Source: Candidatus Pacearchaeota archaeon CG10_big_fil_rev_8_21_14_0_10_32_14
GTDB lineage: Archaea; Nanobdellota; Nanobdellia; Pacearchaeales; GW2011-AR1
DNA length: 24,175 nt
Direction of reading: 5' to 3'
Assembly: GCA_002763085.1 (NCBI GenBank)
Contig: PFCY01000054.1
Coordinates: 1-24,175, forward strand
The first letter of the stretch is position 1, and each line of letters starts with the position of its first letter. The position numbers and the translations under genes were made by a program. The notes beneath the pieces are model-generated. The model saw only the letters and a program-made list of their open reading frames with translations. It was not told the origin of the DNA and made no database searches. Shown here piece by piece: positions 14,664 to 23,096 of this stretch.

Positions 14664-15398
14664 ATGCAAAAACCTCTCTTCATCTCAAAAACTCTTTTCT
14701 TTCCAGCCGAGGGCATTTTAGTAATCGGCGATCTCCACATCGGCTACGAACACATGCTCCATAAATCTGGAATTCAAATTTCATTGCATCTAACAAATCA
14801 GATAATTAATGACTTAAAACCAATTTTAGATCATGTCAAAGCCGTACACAAAATAAATAAAATCGTTTTCATAGGAGATCTTAAACATTTTTTCAATTTC
14901 GAGTATGAGGAAAAAAAGGAATTTTTTAAACTATTAAATTTTATAGAACACTATGTCCAGAATCCAAAAGAGGACATCGTTCTAATAAAAGGGAATCATG
15001 ACACTTCAGATTTCACAGGAAAAGTCATGAAAAACGTTTTTATCCACAAAGAAATTGCATTCACTCACGGCCATGAATGGTTCAAAGAATTAGAAAATCC
15101 AAAAATTAAATACATTGTCATGGGACACATCCACCCTTCAATAAAACTTTCAGACAAAGCAAAGTCAGAAAAATTCAAATGTTTTTTAGTCGGAAAATTT
15201 AAGGATAAAGAAGTTATAGTTCTTCCAAGTTTTTTCAATGTGATTGAAGGAACAGATGTAAATGATTATTTTGAAGATTACGATGATCATTTTTCAATAA
15301 TTCCTAAAAAAGATTTATTAAAATTTAATATTTATGCAGTCAACGAAGAAGACGACAGATTTGAAGTTTATGATTTTGGAAAAATCAAAGATCTTTAG
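14664..15398 (+). CDS. Calcineurin-like metallophosphoesterase (COG1407/PdeM-like)
   Basis: A two-metal phosphoesterase predicted to act on nucleic acids or nucleotides. 244 residues with the full motif set: GDLHIG (D23, H25), GDLKH (D72), GNHD (110-113), THGHE (H135) and MGHIH (H155, H157). The start 'LVIGDLHIGYEH' after an N-terminal strand is typical of the ICC-like group that in many prokaryotes is encoded next to Lhr helicases. Here lhr lies 6 kb upstream with the restriction island in between, on the same strand. A TATA-like TTCTAAAAAC (about 14633-14642) lies 22-31 bases before the ATG. It ends in TAG, 7 bases from the convergent pstB stop. The family call is firm; the substrate is unknown. 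Confidence 0.88.
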   Translation: MQKPLFISKTLFFPAEGILVIGDLHIGYEHMLHKSGIQISLHLTNQIINDLKPILDHVKAVHKINKIVFIGDLKHFFNFEYEEKKEFFKLLNFIEHYVQNPKEDIVLIKGNHDTSDFTGKVMKNVFIHKEIAFTHGHEWFKELENPKIKYIVMGHIHPSIKLSDKAKSEKFKCFLVGKFKDKEVIVLPSFFNVIEGTDVNDYFEDYDDHFSIIPKKDLLKFNIYAVNEEDDRFEVYDFGKIKDL

Positions 15399-15405
15399 AA
15401 ATTGT

Positions 15406-16158
15406 TTAGCCAAATTCTCCATTAATATAATCTTTTGTTAGTTTATTTTTTGGTTTTACAAATAAACTTTTTGTTTCCGAATATTCAATAACTTTGCCAT
15501 CAAGCATGTAAATTGTTTTATCTGATATTCTCCTAGCCTGATGCATATTATGTGTTACAATAATTATAGTCATTTCATCTTTAAGTTTAATAAGCAATTT
15601 TTCAATTTTTGCCGTCGCAATTGGATCAAGTGCGCTGCAAGGTTCATCAAGTAAAATTACATCCGGATTTATTGCAAGCGCTCGCGTAATACAAAGTCTT
15701 TGTTGTTGACCTCCAGATAAACTAAATGCAGAAGAATCAAGTCTATCTTTAACTTCATCCCAAAGATCCGCCCGCTTTAAACTTTCCTCAACAATTTTTT
15801 TTAAAATTTCTTTATCTTTTATTCCAGCTGCTCGAAGTCCATATGAAACATTCTCAAAAATAGACATTGGAAATGGATTAGGTTTTTGAAACACCATCCC
15901 AATTTGTTTTCTTAAAATAGAAACGTCTTCGTAATCTTTATGTATATCTTTATTATTATAAATTAAATTACCTTCAATTTTAGAAGAAGAGATTAAATCA
16001 TTCATCCGGTTCATACATCTAAGTAGTGTTGACTTGCCGCAACCACTTGGTCCTATTAAAGCAGTAATTTTTTTATTTTCAATCAACAAATTTATATCAT
16101 CTAAAACTTGTTTTTTTCCATACCAAAATTTCAAATTTTTAATAATAATCTTTACCAT
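15406..16158 (-). CDS. pstB: Phosphate ABC transporter ATP-binding protein PstB
   Basis: The ATPase that powers high-affinity phosphate import. 250 residues, standard PstB length. Walker A GPSGCGKST (36-44), the Q-loop region GMVFQKPNPFPMSI (87-100, a PstB hallmark), signature LSGGQQQR (147-154), Walker B VILLDEPCSALDP (E172 catalytic), H-loop VTHN (H203). Its ATG overlaps the pstA stop by 7 bases. It is the last gene of pstSCAB, and its stop lies 7 bases from the convergent metallophosphoesterase stop. All catalytic residues are present. Confidence 0.97.
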   Translation of the reverse strand: MVKIIIKNLKFWYGKKQVLDDINLLIENKKITALIGPSGCGKSTLLRCMNRMNDLISSSKIEGNLIYNNKDIHKDYEDVSILRKQIGMVFQKPNPFPMSIFENVSYGLRAAGIKDKEILKKIVEESLKRADLWDEVKDRLDSSAFSLSGGQQQRLCITRALAINPDVILLDEPCSALDPIATAKIEKLLIKLKDEMTIIIVTHNMHQARRISDKTIYMLDGKVIEYSETKSLFVKPKNKLTKDYINGEFG

Positions 16159-17006
16159 TCTTTTTTCTTCCTAAGTTTATATCTAATAATAAAAATTCCT
16201 AAATTCATAATAAATGTTAAACTTATTAAAACTAACGCAGTACCAAGAGCATATGCTTTCGCATCCGGACTTGAATGCTGAGTAGCTAAAATAAAAAGAT
16301 GATAAGGTAGAGCCATAAATTTATCCGTCGGAGAAGTAGGTAAATAACTTATATAAAAAGTTGCTCCAACCATTATTATGGGCGCAGTCTCTCCAACCGC
16401 TCTAGATATTCCAAGAATTGATCCTGTCAACATACCGCCTAGTGAACTTGGAACAACCACTTTTTTAATCGTCTGCCATTTTGTAGCACCCAGTGCTATC
16501 GACGCTTCTCTAAATGAATTTGGAACAGATTTTATTGACTCTTCACTTGAAGTTATAATCCATGGTAGTGTCATACAGCCAAGTGTCAGAGATGCTGCAA
16601 TTAAAGAAGTCCCAAGATTAAGAAGAAAAACAAAAAACGCTAAGCCAAATAATCCGTAAACTACCGACGGAACTCCAGCTAAATTTCTTATTGAAATTTT
16701 AACCATATTCGTAAAATAATTTTCTTTTGCATATTCTGATATATAAATCGCGGTACAAATTCCTATAGGAATACTTATAATTGAAATCCCAATTCCTAAA
16801 AGAATAGAACCAAATATTGCAGGAAAAATTCCTCCTTGTGTAATGTCTTGATGATTCCACATTGTCGTTAAGAATCTAAAATTTATAACTTTGTAGCCGT
16901 TTATAATCACATAAAGTAAAATAAACCCTAAAATAAAAATTGTAAATAGCATACAAATTCTAAAAATATTAAAATAAAATTTTTCTTTTGTCTTTTCTTT
17001 TACCAT
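16152..17006 (-). CDS. pstA: Phosphate ABC transporter permease PstA
   Basis: One of the two membrane subunits of the phosphate importer. 284 residues with about six transmembrane helices. The coupling (EAA) loop FREASIALGATKWQTIKKVV near 166-185, which docks to PstB, is clear, followed by SLGGMLTGSILGISRAVGETAP, the typical PstA/PstC region. The first helix (about 15-35) precedes a periplasm-type loop with WNHQDITQGGIFPAI, as expected for PstA. It overlaps pstC (upstream) and pstB (downstream) by 7 bases each, so the three are translationally coupled. Start ATG at 17006. Confidence 0.95.
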   Translation of the reverse strand: MVKEKTKEKFYFNIFRICMLFTIFILGFILLYVIINGYKVINFRFLTTMWNHQDITQGGIFPAIFGSILLGIGISIISIPIGICTAIYISEYAKENYFTNMVKISIRNLAGVPSVVYGLFGLAFFVFLLNLGTSLIAASLTLGCMTLPWIITSSEESIKSVPNSFREASIALGATKWQTIKKVVVPSSLGGMLTGSILGISRAVGETAPIIMVGATFYISYLPTSPTDKFMALPYHLFILATQHSSPDAKAYALGTALVLISLTFIMNLGIFIIRYKLRKKKEW

Positions 17007-17902
17007 TTGTATTTTTTTGTTTGTTTGTTTATTATAATTTCAGAGATCACATTAACACAAAAAGTTATGACAAATAAAATTAAACCTAAAAGAAATAACG
17101 CCTCATAATGTAAACTACCGCTAACAACTTCTTTTATTTCAATAGCTATATTTGCAGTTATCGGTCTTACCGGATCTAAAATCGACGTCGGCATCCCTCT
17201 TGAATTTCCTGCTACCATTAGAACCGCCATTGTTTCACCAACCGCTCTTCCTAGTCCAAGCATTATAGCTCCTCCAATTCCAGAGAGTGCAGCAGGAATC
17301 AAAGTCATTTTAATCGTCTGCCATTTTGTTGCCCCAAGAGCTAAAGAAGCCTCATTAAATTCTTTCGGAAGTGAAATTAGAACGTCCTCTGATACGCTTA
17401 TTATAGTAGGTAAAATCATTATCCCGACGATAAATGAGGCGATAAGCCCATTTAGTCCGTTAGACAATCCGAATAATCCTGCTATCAAAGGTGATAAAAA
17501 GAAAATTCCAATGAGCCCCAAAACAACACTCGGAATACCTGCAATCATTTCTATTGTAGGTTTAAGAAATTCTCTTGTTTTTGGAGAAGCAATCTCAGCT
17601 AAATAAATTGAAGATGCGATACCTAAGGGAATTGCAAAAATTAAAGCTCCAAGTGTTACAATTAAAGTTCCAACAAGAAGAGATAATATTCCCCATGAAG
17701 GTTCTCCATATGCTGTCGGATTCCAATCAGTTCCGAAAAATATTTCTTTAAACGAAATCTCATTAAATGTTTTTATTCCAGTAAAAAATAAAAACAAAAA
17801 TATTCCAAGTAAAATGAGTATTGTCGTAACACTCACGATCAAAAATATATTAATAATTATTTTTTCTTTATTAATTTTTAATCCCTTAACCAAGAACATC
17901 AT
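17000..17902 (-). CDS. pstC: Phosphate ABC transporter permease PstC
   Basis: Second membrane subunit of the phosphate importer, about 300 residues and six helices. It has the extracellular WNP segment (FGTDWNPTAYGEPSWGI) typical of PstC and the coupling loop FNEASLALGATKWQTIKMTL followed by GRAVGETMAVLMVAGN. The frame extends to a GTG at 17920, but two consecutive ATGs at 17902 and 17899 are better starts: they leave a 14-17 base overlap with the pstS end instead of 35. Ends with a 7-base overlap into pstA. Confidence 0.94.
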   Translation of the reverse strand: MMFLVKGLKINKEKIIINIFLIVSVTTILILLGIFLFLFFTGIKTFNEISFKEIFFGTDWNPTAYGEPSWGILSLLVGTLIVTLGALIFAIPLGIASSIYLAEIASPKTREFLKPTIEMIAGIPSVVLGLIGIFFLSPLIAGLFGLSNGLNGLIASFIVGIMILPTIISVSEDVLISLPKEFNEASLALGATKWQTIKMTLIPAALSGIGGAIMLGLGRAVGETMAVLMVAGNSRGMPTSILDPVRPITANIAIEIKEVVSGSLHYEALFLLGLILFVITFCVNVISEIIINKQTKKYKW

Positions 17903-18845
17903 TATTTTTTTGTTTATCACTATTCGCTATTTTGACAAATCCTGAATCTTCAACTATTTTTTGACCCTGCTCACTTAATTCAAATTGAATGAAATCATAA
18001 AGCTCTGTTCCTTTTACGGGTTTCATTTTTGTATATTGGAACAATCCCCTAGATATCGGATAATCATTTATCTTTGATTCATCAAGAGGAGAAAAATAAT
18101 CTTTACCATCATAAGAAACATCAACCGCCTTAATTTTGTTATTTTCATTTTTTAAACCCTCTTTAAGATATCCAATTCCAATATATCCCATACCACCCTT
18201 ATCTTGTTTAACAGCTTCAAATATTGCTTGATTACCCTCCAAATTTCTCATATTTTCAGAATATTCTCCCTTCACAACATGTTCAAGGAAAAAGGTATAT
18301 GTTCCAGAGGTGCTTTGTCTTCCATATAAAGTAATTTTTTGATCTTTACCGCCAACTTCATTCCAATTTTTTATCTCGCCTTTATATATTTTAGACAACT
18401 CTTCTATTGTCAAACGGTCAACTTTATTATCTTTATTAACAATAACTGAAAGCATATCTCTTGCAATAATAACCTCTTTAACATCAAGACTCTTTTCCCT
18501 GGCTAAATCAAGTTCCTTTTGCTCGATACTTCTTGATGAATCCGCCAAATCGATTTCTCCATTTAATAATGCTGCAATTCCAGTTCCACTACCTCCTCCT
18601 GTTACAGAGATTTTTGTATCAGGATTATTTTTAGAAAAATCTTCAGCCAAATTTGAAACAAGTTGAACTATTGTATCCGAACCCTTAATTTCAATTTTAT
18701 TATTTTGATCAGAAACTTTTAGATCTTTATTTTCAGAGATTATATTTCCTGTAACATCACCTTTACTATTGTTAAACCCCATCCAAATGAATCCAATAAA
18801 CAAAATGATAAATATTCCTCCAATAAATTTTGTTGAGTTTTTCAT
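17886..18845 (-). CDS. pstS: Phosphate-binding protein PstS, membrane-anchored
   Basis: Extracellular phosphate receptor of the Pst transporter. 319 residues. An N-terminal hydrophobic helix (FIGGIFIILFIGFIWMGF, about 7-24) acts as signal anchor; no cysteine lipobox is seen. Then comes the binding domain: GSDTIVQLVSNLAEDF (about 54-69), GGGSGTGIAALLNGEIDLAD (about 83-102) with the phosphate-contacting Ser/Gly/Thr, SRSI, a KNWNEVGG segment and GRQSTSGTYTFF, all classical for PstS. First gene of pstSCAB. A TATA-like CTATATAAAC (minus strand, about 18873-18882) precedes the ATG by 28-37 bases, so the mRNA probably has a leader of several bases. It is divergent from phoU, with a shared 100-base region of repeated AT elements. 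Confidence 0.95.
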   Translation of the reverse strand: MKNSTKFIGGIFIILFIGFIWMGFNNSKGDVTGNIISENKDLKVSDQNNKIEIKGSDTIVQLVSNLAEDFSKNNPDTKISVTGGGSGTGIAALLNGEIDLADSSRSIEQKELDLAREKSLDVKEVIIARDMLSVIVNKDNKVDRLTIEELSKIYKGEIKNWNEVGGKDQKITLYGRQSTSGTYTFFLEHVVKGEYSENMRNLEGNQAIFEAVKQDKGGMGYIGIGYLKEGLKNENNKIKAVDVSYDGKDYFSPLDESKINDYPISRGLFQYTKMKPVKGTELYDFIQFELSEQGQKIVEDSGFVKIANSDKQKNNDVLG

Positions 18846-18873
18846 CGTCTTTAAAATAAAAACTCAAAGTTAG

Positions 18874-18927
18874 TTTATATAGTTAATCTATATAAAACTA
18901 TATAATTACAAAATATTTATATAGTTT
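18874..18927. promoter_or_regulatory. pst/phoU divergent promoter with four TTTATATAG-type elements
   Basis: TTTATATAG occurs at 18874-18882 and 18916-18924. Its reverse complement CTATATAAA occurs at 18888-18896 and, with one change (CTATATAAT), at 18898-18906, exactly 10 bases later. The outer copies are placed as TATA boxes: the first for pstS (minus), the last 22-30 bases before the phoU ATG. The inner two have no gene at a suitable distance and may be operator sites. TTTATATAG also resembles the general TATA box of this genome, so similarity alone does not prove regulation. Confidence 0.6.
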
Positions 18928-18945
18928 AATATTCCTATAAACTTC

Positions 18946-19896
18946 ATGCATAAAAGAAAAATTCAGCTTATCGCAAATTCTACCTATTCAATTTCTCTTC
19001 CAAAAGAATGGATCATAAAAAACTCATTGAAGAAAAGCGATACGATAATGATTTCTGAAAAAAATGATTCGACTCTTATTCTATCACCTTCAATTATAGA
19101 AAATCAAAAACTAAATGAGATTACTCTTCATATCGAAGACTTTCCAAATAGCATAAACAGAGTTTTGTATGTGTGTTTTTATTTAGGGATTCAAACTATC
19201 ACTCTTAAATCTAAAAAAGAATTTAGTACTGATCAAAAAACAAAAATTCGTAAATCTATCTCTCAGATGAGCGGATCTGAAATCACCTATGAAGACAAGT
19301 CAAAGATGATTATTTCAGTTTTTTTAGATCATAACCGTCTTGATTTGAAACAAATAATTTTTAGAACAGGATTACTTATCGAATCGATGATAGAAACAAT
19401 TATAGAAAAACTGAATATAAAAGAAATAAATTTGAATGAAGTAGAAATTGATAGGCTTTATCATCTATCAACCAAAATTATTTCTTTATCTCTTATTAAT
19501 ATAAACGTCTTAAATACTTCAAAAATAAAAAATGTTTCAATGATTCCTTCTTATTTTCTAATCTGTAAAAAACTGGAAAATATAGGAGACAATTTAAGTC
19601 ATTTAGCAAATCATATGAATCAAAATAAAATTAATTCTTCTTCATTTAAAGAAATATTAGAATTAATAAAAAGTGAAATATCAAGAAGTATCAAACATAT
19701 AAATGCTGATTTTCCCAAGATGTTTGAAAAAATCAGCGATGATTCTAGATACGAAAGTAAAAATTATATCTACCAAATTAAAGATAAAATTTTATCAGAT
19801 TATTTAAAAGACACATTAAGATTTGTAAAAGATATCGAAGATGAAATTGTTCAATTATCTTTCACTAAACAATTATTAGAAAAAGGAAATTTATAA
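18946..19896 (+). CDS. phoU: PhoU-family phosphate regulator with N-terminal AbrB-like DNA-binding domain
   Basis: 316 residues. The N-terminus (RKIQLIANSTYSISLPKEWI, about 4-23, then a strand with DTIMISEKNDSTLILSP) is the SpoVT/AbrB swapped-hairpin pattern found at the start of many archaeal PhoU proteins. The remainder is helical with two PhoU-like bundles (about 110-210 and 215-316), including the CKKLENIGDNLSHLANHM segment typical of PhoU. Proteins of this kind link phosphate transporter state to gene control. It is divergent from pstSCAB, so control of the shared region is likely but inferred. Leaderless: TATA element 22-30 bases before the ATG. Its TAA (19894-19896) abuts the stop of the convergent MFS gene with no gap. 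Confidence 0.88.
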   Translation: MHKRKIQLIANSTYSISLPKEWIIKNSLKKSDTIMISEKNDSTLILSPSIIENQKLNEITLHIEDFPNSINRVLYVCFYLGIQTITLKSKKEFSTDQKTKIRKSISQMSGSEITYEDKSKMIISVFLDHNRLDLKQIIFRTGLLIESMIETIIEKLNIKEINLNEVEIDRLYHLSTKIISLSLININVLNTSKIKNVSMIPSYFLICKKLENIGDNLSHLANHMNQNKINSSSFKEILELIKSEISRSIKHINADFPKMFEKISDDSRYESKNYIYQIKDKILSDYLKDTLRFVKDIEDEIVQLSFTKQLLEKGNL

Positions 19897-21318
19897 TTAT
19901 TTATTTTTCACTTCTTTCTTTCTCACCTCAGGAACAATTGCATATGCTCCTCTAAAGAAATGTTGAAGTGGTTTTGTCATAAATAAATTAATTTCTCCAA
20001 ATAAATTTTCAGATTTTTCAATCGTACGAACTTCTTTTATTTTTCTTAACATGGTTAAAGAGACAATTGCTCTTCCTATTCCCGAAATCAAGAAAATAAA
20101 TAAAAATACATTCATGAATGATAAATGTACATATTGCGCTACTAATCCTCCGGCCATCGCACCAATAAATATGCTTATTCCATTTATCATGTTATAATAT
20201 GAAACACAGAGTCCTCGTCGTTGTGGCGTCACCGAATCATAAATGAAATTACTTGCACCCAAATTAAATGCCGCCCACCCTATTCCTGAAGCCAATTGTG
20301 CCGTTAATATCAAGTAAATAGGATTTCCAGAAAATAACCAAAATATGGGAATGATAGGTACGATCAAACTTCCTATGACAAGAAGAGTTCTATTTCCATA
20401 TCTATCTCCAATTTCCCCCCAAAAAGGAATACTAAGAATTGTAAAAAGACTACCGGCCAAATTTACAAGAGTAAACCATAAGTAACTATAATGCAATTCC
20501 TCAAGCATATAAACTGTAAAAAACGGTCCAGAGAAATGAACGAATATATTCATCATTCCAACAAAAATTACGAACTTACCATAATTATTTCCTGGAGCTT
20601 TTTTAATAAATTGTCTAAAACTAAAATAGTGTTCTTTTTTCATCTCAAGTTTTGGATAATAATGTTTTGTAAAGATGAATCCTGAAAGAAATCTTCCAAG
20701 GCAAGAGATTGCAAATAAAATTACAAAACCTATGATAACAAGTCCAAGTTCTTTCATATAATCTAAAAAGAAAGAAGCGATCAAAGCGGCAATCATCGCA
20801 ACAGATCCATTGATCCTGTTCCTCTTAGAAAAATATTTTCCTCTTCCTTTTTCAGGAGCAAGATCGCCGAGTAATGAAAACCAAGGCGGTCCAGCTAAAG
20901 ATCCGAACACGGAATAAATTGTATAAAAAAGGATGAGTAAAGTTACCGCATAAAAAGAATTCAATGCCCCTTTAAGATATAAAAGTCCCAAAGATAAAAC
21001 CACAAGCCACATCGCCGCTTGCAAAAAAACAAAAGTTACTATCAATTTTTTTCTAGAATACTTGAACATTAGTTTACTTCCCAAGATCTGACTTGAAGCT
21101 CCGATAAAACCGACAAAACTAGATAAAAATCCGACTTGAGCATTATTTGCATTCAATGCGAGAGCATAAGGGACTAGATATTGTTCACCCGCACCATTTG
21201 AAACCGAAGCAAAACTTCCTTCTACAATAGAATAATTCAAAGATTTCTTTTTCAGTCTTTCATGCTCATCAGGAGAGATTTCTTTTTCAAGGTCCGCAGA
21301 ATCGTTTTTATCAATCAT
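19897..21318 (-). CDS. Major facilitator superfamily (MFS) transporter
   Basis: 473 residues with about twelve hydrophobic helices in two halves. A long charged N-terminal cytosolic tail (about 1-28) precedes helix 1, and the MFS signature-like loops are visible: KLMFKYSRKKLIV between helices 2 and 3, and GEIGDRYGNRTLLVIGS in the second half (the typical G-x3-D-R-x-G-x-R motif). A basic and acidic C-terminal tail (about 430-473) is cytosolic. The substrate cannot be read from the sequence. Its ATG at 21318 is divergent from the coiled-coil gene across 89 bases. Only a weak TATA-like element (around 21340-21348) precedes it. Confidence 0.88.
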   Translation of the reverse strand: MIDKNDSADLEKEISPDEHERLKKKSLNYSIVEGSFASVSNGAGEQYLVPYALALNANNAQVGFLSSFVGFIGASSQILGSKLMFKYSRKKLIVTFVFLQAAMWLVVLSLGLLYLKGALNSFYAVTLLILFYTIYSVFGSLAGPPWFSLLGDLAPEKGRGKYFSKRNRINGSVAMIAALIASFFLDYMKELGLVIIGFVILFAISCLGRFLSGFIFTKHYYPKLEMKKEHYFSFRQFIKKAPGNNYGKFVIFVGMMNIFVHFSGPFFTVYMLEELHYSYLWFTLVNLAGSLFTILSIPFWGEIGDRYGNRTLLVIGSLIVPIIPIFWLFSGNPIYLILTAQLASGIGWAAFNLGASNFIYDSVTPQRRGLCVSYYNMINGISIFIGAMAGGLVAQYVHLSFMNVFLFIFLISGIGRAIVSLTMLRKIKEVRTIEKSENLFGEINLFMTKPLQHFFRGAYAIVPEVRKKEVKNK

Positions 21319-21407
21319 CTTTTCTAGATTATGATATCAATATTAAGTTTAAAATCTTATGCAATAATAGCACCAAATATTTAAATTACTGCTTTCCGTA
21401 TATTCAC

Positions 21408-22625
21408 ATGGGAATACTATCTAAACTCAAAGATTTGTTTACAAAAAATCAAACTCCTGATTCAAAGGATAATTTGATTAGTGCCGACTCTGAATCACTT
21501 AAAAAAGACATTTATGATATTAATGAAAAATTAAAAATAGATTATATATTACTTAACAAAAACTTGCAAAAAATACTAAATAATCTCAAAGATGATGCAG
21601 AAGTATTGAAAAAAGTTAATTTAGAAGAAAAAAAAGTTGAGTCAAGAATTAGAGATGCTAATGAAACCGCCAGAAAAGATTATCTTTTTTCTTTGGAAAA
21701 ACTCATAGAAAATTTAAGGCAAGAAAAAGAGGGAGATGAAATGTTTACATTCACTTCATCTGAATTAAATAAATTCCATAATCAAACAAAAAAAAGTTAC
21801 CAATATGCTTCTCTTATCATAGGAGAAGAAATGAAGAAAATAAAAGACAGGATTAAAGAAATTGAAAAACTCGAAGCGGATTTTATAGAAAAAAATAGGT
21901 CGAATTTAATTAAAAAACAAAATTTAACCCAATTGATTGTAAAATATAATGAAAAAGAAAAACTCGCCTCGAAATATAATGAAATTAAAAATCAAATTTC
22001 GGAGTTTGAATTATCTTGCGACAATATAAAAAAACAAATTATGTCTTTACAAAAAAATCTAGATGAAAAGAAATCTTCTACAGGATACAAAAAAAGATTA
22101 GAGACTCAAAAAGAACTGCAGGATAAAAAAGATTCACTAAGGTCATTGGAGCTAACAATAAGTGTTTTCTTTGACAAGAAATTATTGGAGAGATACCTTC
22201 AAATTGAATCTAATAAAGAAATTATATCTTTAGTTCAAGAATACCTTTTAAATCCAGCTCTAGCGCTCCAAAATGATTCCAACTTAATTATAATTGAAAT
22301 TTTTCAGAATATAAGTGAAAAACTTAAAGACGGATCATTTAATTTCAAAGATTTAGATAAAGCAATAGATAAAGCTAAAATTAACCGGCAGATGGTTTTA
22401 GATTATCATCACAGATTAAAAAAATATAAATCTGAGATAAAAATATTTGAAGATGAATTATCAAAAAACGATGGACTGGAATATGAAATAAATGAAATAA
22501 ATGATAAAGAAGAATCAATAAAAAAAATTAATACTGAAATCTCATCTCTTAGAAAAAAAGCAAATAAATTAGATCTAGAAGTTAAAGATAAAGATGAAGA
22601 TATTGCATCTATGCAAAAAAATTAA
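21408..22625 (+). CDS. Long coiled-coil protein, unknown function
   Basis: 405 residues, almost entirely Lys/Glu/Asn/Ile/Leu with heptad-like spacing, especially about 35-245 and 340-405, so a coiled coil is very likely. The N-terminus MGILSKLKDLFTK looks like an amphipathic helix that could touch the membrane. No globular enzyme domain, signal peptide or transmembrane helix is seen. A non-coiled island at about 250-300 (FFDKKLLERYLQ ... LVQEYLLNPALAL) interrupts the heptads and may be a compact helical domain. ATATTTAAAT (about 21377-21386) lies 22-31 bases before the ATG, supporting this start. Its TAA is interlocked in TTAA (22622-22625) with the stop of the opposite gene. Possible structural or chromosome-related role; not assignable. 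Confidence 0.75.
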   Translation: MGILSKLKDLFTKNQTPDSKDNLISADSESLKKDIYDINEKLKIDYILLNKNLQKILNNLKDDAEVLKKVNLEEKKVESRIRDANETARKDYLFSLEKLIENLRQEKEGDEMFTFTSSELNKFHNQTKKSYQYASLIIGEEMKKIKDRIKEIEKLEADFIEKNRSNLIKKQNLTQLIVKYNEKEKLASKYNEIKNQISEFELSCDNIKKQIMSLQKNLDEKKSSTGYKKRLETQKELQDKKDSLRSLELTISVFFDKKLLERYLQIESNKEIISLVQEYLLNPALALQNDSNLIIIEIFQNISEKLKDGSFNFKDLDKAIDKAKINRQMVLDYHHRLKKYKSEIKIFEDELSKNDGLEYEINEINDKEESIKKINTEISSLRKKANKLDLEVKDKDEDIASMQKN

Positions 22626-23038
22626 TGTGATCTTCCTCTTCGAGGTGCAGTCATTTTAAAATAAGAATTTATGTCCCCATAAGGGATAAAATCCTTGTGA
22701 TAAGGAGGTTCTACATATCCTTTTTTTGGATAATGTTTTATTGCACACCAATATTTTTCTGTTCTACCAGTTATAACCGAGCAATAATGCAAAAGTCAGT
22801 TAGCATATTCGCAATAAGCGCAATTTATCTTATCATACCAAGGAGGATAATCAAGTTTGTGTCTATTAAAAACTATATATGATGATCTTTTAACATAAGG
22901 TATTCCATAAAGTGGAAAACAAATTCTGTGATAAATTTCAAGACATATATCAATAAATATAAACGCTGGCAGAACTCCTCATATTAACGGGATGGATATT
23001 ATGTGCCTGAGCGTCTTCCTCTCTTTTTTATACTCCAT
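22622..23038 (-). pseudogene. Conserved CxxC protein gene interrupted by two in-frame TGA codons
   Basis: In one uninterrupted frame of 139 codons the minus strand encodes MEYKKERKTLRHIISIPLI, TGA (codon 20, 22981-22979), a hydrophobic helix GVLPAFIFIDICLEIYHRI, CFPLYGIPYVKRSSY, a CAYC pair (C73, C76) and EYAN, TGA (codon 81, 22798-22796), LLHYC, RTEKYWCAIKH, HKDFIPYGD, and TAA. From memory this matches a widespread uncharacterised family (membrane-proximal helix, CFPLYGIP, CxYC, EYWC-IKH), which usually has Trp/Tyr at the first TGA and Gly at the second. No frameshift is present, and a TATA-like ATTTAAAAATA (23059-23069) lies 21-31 bases before the ATG. Best read as a recent pseudogene caused by two point changes; recoding or sequencing error are alternatives. 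This explains most of the otherwise empty stretch 22626-23096. Confidence 0.75.
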
Positions 23039-23096
23039 AAACCAAACAAAGAAAAATGATTTAAAAATATATTGTTAAAATTATTAAATGAAATTT

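Noticed and set aside
22697..22882. Plus-strand 61-codon frame
   Set aside because: It lies antisense to the TGA-interrupted CxxC gene, whose family motifs explain the region, and it has no suitably placed TATA box.
22622..23038. Selenoprotein interpretation of the two TGA codons
   Set aside because: No convincing selenocysteine insertion element was recognised, the interrupted positions are Trp/Tyr and Gly in the family as I recall it, and selenocysteine is rare in archaea.
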